From Owenia fusiformis (Eukaryota; Annelida; Polychaeta; Sabellida; Oweniidae), in contig CAIIXF020000004.1 in NCBI GenBank assembly GCA_903813345.2, positions 11,924,196 through 11,988,195 on the forward strand: a DNA stretch of 64,000 nt, read 5' to 3'. Under the pieces are notes generated by a model. It was not told the origin of the DNA, made no database searches, and was given only the letters and a program-made list of their open reading frames with translations. A program made the position numbers and the translations under genes. Shown in pieces: positions 46,001-57,080 of the stretch; positions within the stretch are counted from its first letter, which is position 1; every line of letters starts with the position of its first letter.

Positions 46001-49000
46001 TTCGTACATTCTGCATTATCGCCACAGTTGTTTAGCGAAGGGTCAGTGCATGGATCCGGTGCCTCGCCTGATGAATAATTTGATGTTGCGTTTTTATTCT
46101 TGTACATGTTTTTAAACGATTATTAGGTATTAGATATCCAATGTAAAATCATTGATGTAAAAATGAGATATTGTACTTGTATTGTATCAACTTGTACTAT
46201 AGAAATAGAATTGATAATGATAAAGATGCCACTTTACATGATGTCCCGTATGTCAAGTATTAGAGACACAATTTGATATTACTGAAGTGAAAGTAAGACG
46301 GAAACAATAGTATACTAGTGCACGTTACATTTACTGTATTGTATCATTTAACATAATTGATAATGATAGAGATAATACTTTACATGATGTCCCATTCCCT
46401 ACAAATCCCGATTTGCAAGTACAATTAGCACTTCCATCCAAACCAGTAGAACATTCTGCATTAACGTCACAGTTGTTCAGCGCAGGAACAGTACATGGAT
46501 CTAATTCACTACCTGAAACATAATTTGATAGTAAGTCTTTATTTTTTGTTTTAAGGCGGTAAGTCAAGTATTAGAGAGACAATATGTTAGTATTGATCTG
46601 AAAGTGAGACAGACACAAAACTGTACTAGTGCACGTTACATTAACTGTATTGTATTATTTAACATAATTAATAATAATAGAAAGATAATACATTACATGA
46701 TGTCCCATTCCCTACGAATCCCGATTTGCAAGTACAATTAGCACTTCCATCTAAACCAGAGGAACATTCTGCATTAACGTCGCAGTTATTCAGCACGGCA
46801 TCAGCACATGGATCTACCAAGCCAAAAATATCATTAGACCTTGGCTTGCATTTCATAGACATTGTATTGTTATATATATATATAAAAGAAGAAAACGCAG
46901 AATAAATTCCTGCGGCCTGTCCCACCGAATTGATCAGCCGATGACATGCCGTGTTTAACTACCATAAATATTGTATCCTGATGCTTTTGCTACCTTCAAA
47001 TTCGACATTGGGGACGAATGAGAAACGTTTTTATCAACAATCTTTCCCGATGATCTTGATCACATATAATGACAAGCAACAAAATAGGCAAACGTGTGAG
47101 TGTTTTATTAAACAAAGGATCACGTTTACGTTTCAAAAAGCTTTTTAGCGAATCCTGTAATCTCTTAATTTTGAACACCGCCTTCCTATTTTCACAATAT
47201 ACAGCATCAGACTCGTATCTTCTGTCGCATTTAAACCTTTTAAAAAAGCATCATTATGAATAAAATAGCTACATACATGTTAGATGATCATACTTACTTG
47301 TGCCACAATTCTCAGAGGCCATCGGCGGGACACTGATTGGAGAAAGGCTCCCATCACAAAGGTTCACTGTACCAGGGCTTAGGTGTCTCGTTTCGAACTG
47401 TGTCATGTCCCTCACCGCATTGCCATTACATCTATTTAGTGACTCGTCATCTGCACCATATGCAGGGTCTTCGATAGCAATGGCATTTTGAGGGAGGTAA
47501 TCCGGGTAAAAAGGACCAGCATCGGTTTGAGAGGCGTAGATGCTGTACGCAATAAAGTCAACTAAATTTGCTAAAATAGAATGAAAAGTTTTCGATCGTT
47601 AGTGCTATATATGACATTGCAAATTCAATTATATTTAACTGTACTTATTATCGACGATTATGTTGAAGAAGCCATTAATTATCATAGTACCGCCGACATA
47701 TCCACACAAAGCTTGTACGGTACATGGCTAAGGGGCTAAGTACAATTTTACTTTCAAATTTACCAAATTACTGATATCGAAAGCACTATATTATCCTTTG
47801 AAAGATGGTAAAATTGCCTTGTCACTTTTTGTAAACGGAAAAATAAGTTTCCATTTACATTCGGATATTCTTTCTTATTCATGGGTGTGTGTAGTATTGT
47901 ATTGTATTGTATTGTATTGTATTGTATTGTATTGTATTGTATTGTATTGTATTGTATTGTATTGTATTGTATTGTATTGTATACCAATCAAATGTGTCTC
48001 CTTTCCAATGTATTTGATATGGTTTACCTGCATTCAAATCTCCAGAGTCTCCATTGTATAATCCGACACCATCACAACTTGTCGCTTCTCCATTTTGTAT
48101 AGAATTTCTAGGTCGGGTGAACTTGATGTTTGGTGTTGGGTTGGTCATGGATGGAGAGCCAATCAAAAAGTAGCCCAGAGCACTGATACAATGGCCATCC
48201 AGCGTTATCATTGTGTATGCCGTTAGTTCTGCTTTTCCATTATATAACACCAATGTGTAGTTGTCCATGATAATGTCCCATGGCGATGTATTGTAAAGTT
48301 CTATGTATTCCAGAGTGTCGGACGATGGTTGATCTGTGTTCAGTTCATTTATCAAAATTGTTTTTCCTGCTGCTGTTTCTAAAATATAATTGTAAAAACT
48401 ACATGATGTTTTATGTTTTTTTGCGAAGATATTACAACTGTAGGTCTACAGTGTAACACATGAGTGTTTTAACAGTAAAATAGTCCATGGTATGATTCCA
48501 GAATGTGGAGAATCCGAGGAACGCTTTGGTGTAGCAACATTTGTACCAATAAGAGGGTTCATATGACTTGATTTTTTGTAAATTCCATTATGCTGAATTT
48601 CCGGCTTTGGAAAATATGTCGAAATACGTTTTTCATCACAAGGAAGCAAAAAATAACCATTATATTTCGATTGTATATACATTTTATGAGAAAATTCAAC
48701 AAATCTATAAGATTTATTTTATCAAGAGAAAATTTACGATTGAATTGCTAAATTAATAGGCGCACGGTATGGTAAAATATGTCTAATAGGATTTATTTTG
48801 AACTGATACACTAAGGTATCGAGATCTATTTAAAAAGGCACATCGTCACCAATGTGCAAAAGTCAATGCATCACATCCTCCTAAGCGGGTATCCAGAACT
48901 CGTACCTCCTTCCTCCCCCTGCTATAACCAATTTGGAAGCACTCGATTAAACTGAATCACGTGGTCTAATTATGGGCAATTAGTCCATGGTATGAAATCT

Positions 49001-50930
49001 CTAGGACGTCTAATAAAGGAGTTGGTAGCACACTATAGCCCAGCGATATTTGACCTTACATTAACATACCTACATATGTCCCCTAATAATTTTTATCATA
49101 ACCGTTCAATATACTTCCGGCTTTTAGGCTGAATTATGCCTGCCATTAACAGAGGTCAAAAAATCACCAAAAAATAAAATTCCAATTTTTCACAATTTGG
49201 AGTACACAATGCAACAGAAAATAATAAAAAATGATTTTAAATATATGATTTAGGTTTCTAAGCTATAAGTTTGAGGTTATTTTTCTTATCAATGCCCAAA
49301 AATATGTAATCAGTGTAATGAGTGTATAGACGTTTTGTATTGTTTCTCGGGTATTAATAAGATAAATGCTACAAATGAATCACTTTTATATTGAAATGAC
49401 AAATGTTTAAATTATGCTAATTTTTCACAAAAGGGGTCTCAATACGTTTTGAGATATGGACTTTTATTCAGCGGTGAAAATTATCAATATAGGCGGGCCT
49501 ATTGCTCTTCTTTGACTAATTTGGACTACAGCTAAAATTCTATTCCCGTAGTTAGATATAGCTCAGTTGCTTATAAAACAACCATCAAGACTTCATCGAA
49601 TTCATGAATAATTGAGAAAAATCGTTATCATTATCTTCCTAAAATTTGATTGTATCCAGCGGTAAGGTCAAAGAACAAACAGCGATCAGAAAACTTGATG
49701 ATAGCCACAAGTAACGTCGAGGAAGAATTTCAGGGCGTTCGATTGCATATGACTCTAATTGATTATTAGACATGCCCTTCGAATATATGAACATTCCAAT
49801 ACCTCTGTAACATTTAATTAGATATAAATCTTACCTATTTGTTATTGTATTATATTTTGTAAAACATGAACAATAATTTGTTGTTAGACCTCTTGCGATT
49901 ATATGGAAAAATTCTGGTTATAAAATGTTTTAAATAGTAAGAAAACTAATATGTTCCCAATCATAAATTGCCTAAATATTCCACATAATTTTGTTGAATC
50001 GGCTTGGCTCATATTTGAAAAATCAAACAAAACCTAAAAAACACACTTGCATAATTACACTAATTAAACACCGACATCTACGGTCAAATTAAATAGTATA
50101 TTTTTAAATTATGATAATTTATTTTTGTTCGTATGCATAGAATAACGGTCTGTGTCTTATAAAATGTATAAAAGTTCGAATCAAAATATTTACGTTTTTT
50201 GATCCCTTGTGATGAAGGGCATTTTTCGACCCGAAAGCCGGGAGTTTTGTCAGTAAATGGTATTCAAGACATGTACACCTTCATAAATATTGCTTCAAAT
50301 GTTGCTGCGCTAGAGTGTGCTACGGATCCTTCATATTCGGAACTCATACCATGGACTAAATGACTTATACATGATTTCCGTCGCAGTGTTGCGACAGCCA
50401 TAATCAGATTGCGAGTTCTTAATCGGGGAAATGCTAACTGCTTATCGCAGGGGGTAAAAAGAAAGAATGTTATTCTGGATTTTGAAGCCCTGTCATCGTA
50501 GCAACATTTTTCTTTCTTAACATAACTCGACCCCATATGATCCGCATGGTACTCGTAAAGCAATTGGGATGTTTCTACATTTTTCTAAACTTAAAGACGT
50601 TAAATTTTAAAAATCAGGAGAACATACAAGTATTAGGCCGGTGTATTTTTATCACATCTATCAAATTATAATTTTGAAATTATAGTTTCGAAACATTCTT
50701 TAATTTGCGTATTGATACAAAATATTCGTTCATTGTGCATAATTATAAAGTAGTAAATACATGTACAAATATGAATTTCACTTCCTAGATTCCCCTACAC
50801 CATCAGCCAATTTTGAGTTAGTATGCTATAAACATAATTTAAATATCATACTTTCAGCAATATCAGCATTTGTTACTCCAATGATAAGGAATGCAAGCCA
50901 TAACGCCTGGGAAATCTTGAATGATACCAT
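42902..50930 (-). CDS. Secreted lamin-tail/EGF/DUF3011-like protein, complete in 11 exons
   Basis: Exons in coding order: 50852-50930, 48028-48378, 47298-47570, 46697-46813, 46384-46512, 45933-46067, 44463-44552, 44045-44086, 43791-43907, 43467-43590, 42902-43037. They close in one frame to 530 codons plus TAA. All introns are phase 1 except the last (phase 2). The order is signal peptide (1-21), lamin-tail-like domain (about 28-220, with TILINELNTD, EYIELYN and GYFLIG), three EGF domains (about 235-362), a partial EGF (363-391), a short linker exon, a full six-Cys EGF (406-444), and a DUF3011-like end (about 455-517) with WGYDE...MWVARGCRARF. An extracellular role is inferred from the signal and EGF modules. 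Function is unknown; lamin-tail domains occur in several secreted multidomain proteins. A further exon in the 1.4-kb gap between 45933 and 44552 is possible. Confidence 0.88.
43467..43590 (-). CDS. Lamin-tail/EGF gene exon 10
   Basis: Reads GAHCFDCFSVRWRNVTCSVH and later TPTVDRQISR. This forms the first half of the DUF3011-like domain (V-T-C-S...R-Q-I-S). Phase 1 in, phase 2 out. Confidence 0.86.
43791..43907 (-). CDS. Lamin-tail/EGF gene exon 9: EGF domain
   Basis: A complete EGF module with six cysteines: ENACRSNPCYGEKAVC, then FKCLCPSGAEGDRC. Phase 1 at both ends, the classic shuffling phase for EGF exons. Confidence 0.9.
44045..44086 (-). CDS. Lamin-tail/EGF gene exon 8: 42-bp linker
   Basis: Encodes DIPDSNTNCSWPSN between a TTTCAG acceptor and a GTAAGG donor; 42 bp keeps phase 1. 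It contains N-C-S, a possible N-glycosylation sequon. Confidence 0.78.
44463..44552 (-). CDS. Lamin-tail/EGF gene exon 7: partial EGF
   Basis: Reads APCNEGFAIPWNGGFQCICP then PNKQGLNCSE. Four cysteines match the second half of an EGF module; the first pair is missing. Phase 1 at both ends. Confidence 0.84.
44831..45022 (-). mobile_element. tRNA-like SINE copy 2
   Basis: The better-kept copy. On the minus strand GACCGAGAGGGCTTGAGCGC (A-box half) is followed, about 50 bp later, by GAGTTCGAAACGC (B-box). The layout suggests a tRNA-Leu-derived promoter for RNA polymerase III. It sits in an intron of the lamin-tail/EGF gene. Confidence 0.75.
45088..45310. repeat. Dispersed repeat family copy 4
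   Basis: The longest copy: ACAAGTGCCGAAGGGAAAGG, AAGCAAACTCTAAGTGCATA, AACGTGAAAAGAAACAATGT and CAATCCAAGACCAGAAAACC. It combines segments seen separately in the copies at 6125 and 14986. Confidence 0.72.
45642..45854 (-). other. Orphan open frame of 70 codons in an intron
   Basis: Reads MYINPWDLVYDANASVTFDL and ends GCRNYLGHWQ, with composition like real coding sequence. The phase does not fit the surrounding EGF exons. It could be an alternative last exon or a relic of another gene; I recognise no family. Confidence 0.3.
45933..46067 (-). CDS. Lamin-tail/EGF gene exon 6: EGF domain
   Basis: Reads EAPDPCTDPSLNNCGDNAEC then FSCTCLSGYQGNGTHCKI. The N-G-S-F-x-C-x-C and G-Y/F-x-G-N-G pattern is that of calcium-type EGF repeats. 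Confidence 0.9.
46384..46512 (-). CDS. Lamin-tail/EGF gene exon 5: EGF domain
   Basis: Reads SELDPCTVPALNNCDVNAEC then ANCTCKSGFVGNGTSC. Very similar to exon 4, so the two arose by duplication. The sixth cysteine is split across the exon junction. Confidence 0.9.
46697..46813 (-). CDS. Lamin-tail/EGF gene exon 4: EGF domain
   Basis: Reads NPCADAVLNNCDVNAECSSG then ANCTCKSGFVGNGTS. The acceptor GGTAG is unusual, with a weak pyrimidine tract, but it gives the right phase from exon 3. Confidence 0.85.
47298..47570 (-). CDS. Lamin-tail/EGF gene exon 3: end of lamin-tail-like domain
   Basis: Reads NLVDFIAYSIYASQTDAGPF, then ESLNRC and a segment up to NCGT. V-D-F-I-A-Y is the usual last strand motif of this domain type, and S-L-N-R-C is also common there. 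Confidence 0.88.
47896..47980. repeat. (ATTGT)17 microsatellite
   Basis: Seventeen perfect ATTGT units, 48 bp on the intron side of the splice donor of exon 2 of the lamin-tail/EGF gene. The repeat makes long false open frames on both strands. Confidence 0.96.
48028..48378 (-). CDS. Lamin-tail/EGF gene exon 2: lamin-tail-like domain
   Basis: Reads TAAGKTILINELNTDQPSSD, then EYIELYN, YTLVLYNGK, LDGH and GYFLIGSP. I-L-I-N-E-x-N...E-Y-I-E-L-Y-N is the family signature. Donor GTAAAC; phase 1 at both ends. Confidence 0.9.
48700..48870. repeat. Second copy of the repeat at 11495-11660
   Basis: AGATTTATTTTATCAAGAGA, AATAGGCGCA and CACCAATGTGCAAAAGTCAA match the inner part of the inverted-repeat element at 11420-11957 with moderate divergence. 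Confidence 0.7.
50852..50930 (-). CDS. Lamin-tail/EGF gene exon 1: signal peptide
   Basis: Reads MVSFKISQALWLAFLIIGVT then NADIAE, a typical secretory signal with likely cleavage near NA-D. It joins exon 2 in phase 1 across a 2.5-kb intron. Confidence 0.88.
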
Positions 50931-52600
50931 TTTAATCTGAAAATCAAAACAAAACAGTACAGCAAACTACATCTTTGATGATATATTTTAATCGGGAAAC
51001 TAAATGTTTATAACATGTATATAACAATTTATATTCTCAATACCGATGCACTGCAGGAACTTTATTTGAATAAACCTTAATCCTGACTGACGATGCTTGA
51101 TTATGTCAGCAGCCCTGCGTTAGGATGGTGACGAAGCTCTCTTTTAAGAAGTGAAGTCGAACGAATGCAAAGGGTAAACGATATTTGAATTATTTTATGA
51201 AATCCTTCATGTTTTGCTCCTAATAGGGGGCAGATGCCTCAATGCGCTCAGCTATCTAGGTTCATTGCTAATATTAGGCTTATTTTAGTCCCATTTCCTT
51301 TCCTTTTTTATGGTCCCCCAGGGAGTATGGTCCCCTTTCTTAAGGGCCCTTCCTGGCCCTGATTGTGTATAGATAATGAGGGAAAGAGTTGTATTTAGGT
51401 CACCATATAAATCAATGGAGAGTAGGACCATAATTTGATAGGACCCCCTACTCTTTTACACCTGATATATCAAAGAGAGGTATGTGGTATATTATTTTGT
51501 CCCTTTTCTTGGTCATAGCCGGTTTTATAATCATTTACTCAACCCTACTTGATTTTGGCAAGCGCGCAGACTTCTATCTCTATCTCAGTTGTATCTTGCC
51601 CATTATATAAATACTAAACCATTTACAACAGTCAATTATTGAACGCACATAGGACCGATCAATGTGCATTTGGCAACTTGGGAAGTAACCATTACTGTAT
51701 TAACCAAATAAATTCTTAAACCAGTTGTTGGTTATTATATTGAATAGAGTGGGACACAAACCTTAGGCCGTCAAAAAAATTATTATCATTTTAATCGTGT
51801 GATATCCATACCTTTTCGATTCCACCTTTCCATCGAAAATCCACATATTGGTATATTTTTGACAAAGATACGACTTAGATTTGATGTTTAAACCAGCGGG
51901 ATAGCTATTATTGTCTGATTGCTATTATAGTATAACTTAAGTTTGAATATGTCAACGAGTTGATTCGGTATCTCGACAGCCAAGACCCGACATAGAAAAA
52001 TGGATTAGTCACGTCCAGATTTGCTTTACAGTTATTTTCGGGCCAAACTGAAAAAATAACCGAAAACAATTCACAGCGGTGTGACTAGCTTTACAAATAA
52101 TGCAAATAATATTGGCTGTTTTTGTTTTATAAATTTGTAAATTTTCTTATAAGGAGGAAATGAAGAGACAATACCATATAATGCGGGCATGGATGGGGAA
52201 TTTGACCAACAAATTGGCCTGTCTAATTCCTTACACCGGGGCCAAATAAATGTGTCAATTTCCATAAGCTGAGGGCAATAAATCTGGTCAAATATTCCCG
52301 ACCCCAGGGACCCTCTCCCGAATTTACTATTTTTAGATATTTACTGGCTTGTAGGCTAATGTTCATGAATGTCTAAATAAAGGCAGATCTAAAATCGAAT
52401 TGAAGGATTGACAAAATTGCAAACAATATTGTGCATATGTCGTACTAATACATTTCTTTAATGCATTTATTTTAGCTATTCAATAAGTCTGTTTTCTATA
52501 CCATATACCTCTCTTTGATATATCCGGGCCTAAAGGGATCTTTCAGTTGAATAAACCAAGACTATCTTAGTTAGTGCATGTCTTTAAAATTCATGATTTT
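50931..52600. other. Non-coding flank with one inverted repeat
   Basis: The stretch contains the upstream region of the lamin-tail/EGF gene. GATATATCAAAGAGAGGTAT at about 51464 is inverted at about 52510-52531, which may mark a DNA element of about 1.07 kb (51462-52536). No coding exon seen. Confidence 0.45.
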
Positions 52601-52639
52601 TTAAAAAGAAACATATCATCCTATACAGGCTGAGTGAAA

Positions 52640-55600
52640 ATGATACATAAATAAGGGTTATGTACTGGGAGGTTTTAGATATGGGGTTTATCCAGAGGGA
52701 GATATGCATATGATACGACGTCAGATACTGTACAACGCGGCATTTTACTGCATTTTTAATGCGTACTTACTTTTAAAACCGCAATATCTCGACAGCAAAA
52801 TCATATTTTTCTACAATTTTCGTCATCAGTTGAACACGTATGTCCATGAAATATTTTGCCTATCAGAATTCCAAATAACTGATTTGGGACTTTTTAAATG
52901 AGAAACACGCAAGCCGTATTATGCGACTTTCTATGCTAAAACCGGGTGTCGACTGTAACATTTTGAAGAAAAGTGATTTTAATTTTAAACGAAAAATAAA
53001 GATAACTTTTTCATTTCCCAACGGATCTTTCTCAAATGAGGGCGAGTTGTTTGTAGAATGAATCGGGGGATTTTTTTCATGAATTTCGCTTATGTTTTTC
53101 ATCCAAAAAACATCAATACACTTTAAAACATTTTGTTTACTTTAAGATTACACCATGTAATCCAAAAATATATTTCTCGTTTTCAAAGATAATCCATGGA
53201 TTAACACCCAGGTATTTTTATTTTTCAAACTTCAGAGGGCTGGGAATCATTGATGCTCAACGCTTTTGAATATGATAAATGCTGTTTTAAATAGGTTTTA
53301 CGTATGCCATTAATTTCTCAAATTATGTAAGCTGAATGCGCCCTAGAATATTCTCTTGGAGGAATCCAATGGTAATCCAATGGTAGTTCCAAGCAGATTT
53401 TTAGATGGCAGGTAAGTAAATTCTTTAGTACTCGCCTTATTGGGTTGAGTTAGTTTATATTCAAAAATTATATATGATTCTGTAAAGATGTCAGTGTGGA
53501 TGCTATATAGATTGCACACGTATGGTAAGCTGTATAATCCTATATTATGTAACACGAGTACAGTCTTGGTCGACATGATTGTGACTGAGTGAGAGATTAA
53601 ACTCTTTAAGGTAGTTCTGCATGTTGATAATTTTTACTAATTTTGGTGATGAATAAATTATCTGATATTTATAAATTGGGCAACATTTTTTACATTTTAA
53701 GTGGATATAAAGAATTATGGTAACATACACATGGACCATGCATACACATACAATTACAAATGTGAAAATATTGTCCCTTTCATTGATTATCGGTATTTAT
53801 AATCATGAAAATTATTGAGAAATATCGAGACATGTCTACCTTAAAATCAAATTGGCTTACAAGTACCCTAAGCTATTTTTACATTTTTATTGCAAGAAAA
53901 TCTTTTTGCAAGGGTAACAAAGGTTGAAATATTGTGGTGGCTCTATTTGGCTGGAGTTTAATATTCAGACCTAGCTATAGGTATTATTACATTTATATGT
54001 ACACTAGTATCTTGTTGACCTATATTCAGCACTGTATTGATGAATGGGCCACTTATTAGGGCCAATATTCAATCATAAAGTGTACAGGGGGAGAGATGCC
54101 AAACCAAGAAGTCTTTTTGTGTCTGTCAAAATCCATTTGCATCCTACACATCCCAACATATTATCCAAATATGTTATTAATTAATGAAACATAACAGTAT
54201 AATCTTTGGATTTAGAAAGTTGTATGGGATTTCATTAGTATAAAAGTTGCTTTTGAAGCATTTTTCTATAGCCATTTTGTAGGAAAAAATGATGGAAAAA
54301 ATGTATAATCTTTTAATTTGAAGTATGACCTGATTCGATTGCAAACTTTATATTTGCACATCTGATGTGATATACCATTTGTGTCATACTGTGAAATTAT
54401 TTAATTTGCAATCGATTAAGGTCATAGTGTATTTTAGGTATTTTTGTGAAAATCAATAGAAACCAATGGCCTCCATTGGAATTGATGATATCCACATGTT
54501 AAGTCAATGGAGCCCATTCAATGACAAGTCAATACACCCTTGCTGAACTAAATGACCTCAACCTCAGCCCATATGGGTCCAAACGCCCAAATATTTTCCA
54601 CAGTATTATGTGACATTGAATGCTTTATGTTACACCTAAAAATGATTCATTTTGTTCATGGGGATATCATAATGGAAAGTGCACTGGACCCTTATTGTAA
54701 TTGTATGATATCGTATTTATGATTTGAATATACACTGTGATATTTGAGAAAAAGAATGTTTTGTTTTAGTTTCATTGCAATTTATAATCCTAATATCCTT
54801 CCCAGAATCCTTCCTTGTCTTCCAATTTTCTAATAACCTCAGAAGTTCCTACTTTTTTTAAAAAATACAATTTTCCATGATCATTTTTATGTCACCACAA
54901 CAAATGGTGACATATTGTTATGGTCTCAAACTTTTTTGTGGACGGTGTTCAGTGGTTGGTGTTTATCATTTGGCAGTTGGTGTTTGGCAGTTGGTGTCTG
55001 TAACAAATGGCAGGTGTTGACATTTTGCATGTGAATGCCTTGTCTTATAATGTAGCCAACTGCAATGGATGTAAAACGGATACAGTTAACTAATACATTT
55101 CTTGGCATCAATTCAAATCATATGCTAATTTTAAATGAAAATGCTTTTTTTCATGTTTTACCACTCATAAATGCCATAATATCTCGATGTCACATTCAGG
55201 AAAATATGGCTATCAACAAGTTTTGAATTCTTACAATCCTGGAAGTTGTACATGTAAGCGTGCACATCTGTCAGTTCAGTTTATGTGTAAAAGTTAATCC
55301 CCTAAGCCTTAATACCTGATGCATGAAATATTATGAATGAGTTACATAATATGTACTCGTGCTATTTAGGTAAATGTTGTGCTGTTTCACCAGATTTGAC
55401 TGACATCTTTAAATAACAACAATTTGATTTGATGATCAGACAGCAACAAAACATATTAAGTGGCCAAGACAAAAGAATGTTATTATGATAGGCATTCTAG
55501 GGATTAAGGAATGCATTCAGCTTACATAATTTGAGAAATTATTGGCATACGTAAAACCTATTTAAAACAGCATTTATCGTATTCAAAAGCGTTGAGCATC

Positions 55601-56900
55601 ATTGATTCCCAGCCCTCTGAAGATTGAAAAATAAAAATACCTGGGTGTTAATCCATGGATTATCTTTGAAAATGAGATATATATTTTTGGATAACATGGT
55701 GTAATCTTAAAGTAAACAAAATGTTTTAAAGTGTATTGATGTTTTTTGGATGAAAAACATAAGCGGAATTCATGAAAAAAATCCCCCGATTCATTCTACA
55801 AACAACTCGCCCTCCTTTCACAATATTTAAATTCACCATTTTGGAAAAGACAAACAGATTCTGTGTGATGACGTCATAATATAAGAATGCTAACTTAACG
55901 CTTATATTTATGCAAAAAAAGTGTCGACAGGCAGAGTTTCGTACCAACAAGATATATATTTTGATCAATTAAACATTAAATCGTTTAAAAGGTGAATTAT
56001 TCTTTTTTGATTCCTGAAAGGCATATCATATTCTATATTTTTATCAAAAACTATATCATTTCGATTAAAATTCAGTCTGTAAGAAGTATAAATTGAAAGA
56101 AATATGAAGTGAAGCCATGTGAAAAATTCACAAAATTACGTTTCATTTTTTGAGTTCAAATATTTCTAGTTAAGGGATAAACATTCAAAACTTTCCAATG
56201 TTTCAGCATGTTCTTTGAAATATACCCCTTACTATATACAATTAATTTCATTTAATTTGAACGAGTATATATTGAGATAGACATCGTTTTATCACTGCAA
56301 CCCCAAGTGAAGCCTTTACAAAATAAGACGTTACGCCGTTAGCGTATTATATGTTCTCCTTTATTATTCATTGCTTTAAATAAATAAAACTAAATATTCG
56401 AGTTAAAATAAATTACAAATAATGCATTTAACAATCCTTAATATCTTCCCGTCTGTGTTTATCAGTTGAATATGACAAGGGGCATTGTGAAAGAGTCTAG
56501 AAAGACGGTGCGACAACGAGAGCGCAGGGCCGAAAAGCGCGACAAAGAAGAAAACGGGTAGGGTTTGAAATGTCTACTTTCTGGTGATTCTAATTCTGTA
56601 TATCGTGACACAACCTTTTTGAATATAGAATTGTATTGAAGCGCACATTAATCTGAACAAAACTTGAAGTTTTTAAGAAGATTCCACGAATATTAAAACG
56701 TTTGCAATTACTTGGAGGAGCATTGCGCATATTTATCGCGTAAATCTTTGCATTTTGTCGGTAAAATGAACAATTACACTGTTACGCCGTGATGTACAGT
56801 ATCTGACGTCGTATCATATCTACCTGAGGGACCGAAGGTAGATGTGTATATCTCACGAGGGGTGAACCCAATATCCAAACCGACCGTACATAACTGCTTT
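52640..56900. mobile_element. Large inverted-repeat element, about 4.3 kb
   Basis: Sequence 53041-53352 is inverted at 55493-55812 with few differences (including ATCCCCCGATTCATTCTACA on the right arm). A second matching pair, ATGATACGACGTCAGATACT near 52710 and its inverse near 56805, lies further out. Between these pairs the arms have diverged or gained insertions. No transposase is recognisable. Confidence 0.7.
54889..55020. repeat. GTGACAT hairpin repeat, second copy
   Basis: ATGTCACCACAACAAATGGTGACAT-type hairpin at 54889-54914, followed by GTGGACGGTGTTCAGTGGTT and GGCAGTTGGTG repeats, related in inverted form to the sequence at about 35340-35430. Confidence 0.5.
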
Positions 56901-56929
56901 ATCCTATACAAAGTAGAGTTTTCTCATTT

Positions 56930-57080
56930 TCTTTCAATTTTTTTCAATTTATTTATTTTTCAATTTTTTCACATTTTCTAATTTTTTTCAATTTTAAATT
57001 TCTATTTTTTTTTCTTTTTTCAATTTTTTCTTTTTTTCAATTTTTTCAATTTTTCTTTTTTTCTTATTTTTTCAAATTTT
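56930..57080. repeat. T-rich low-complexity tract
   Basis: Almost only T with CAATTTTT interruptions; no other feature. Confidence 0.85.

Noticed and set aside
47760-48102. IQYNT- and VLYCI-repeat proteins
   Set aside because: Products of the (ATTGT)17 microsatellite.
50264-50563. 99-codon minus-strand frame in intron 1 of the lamin-tail/EGF gene
   Set aside because: No recognisable motif; it lies close to a retroposon-like segment and its phase does not join exon 1 to exon 2.
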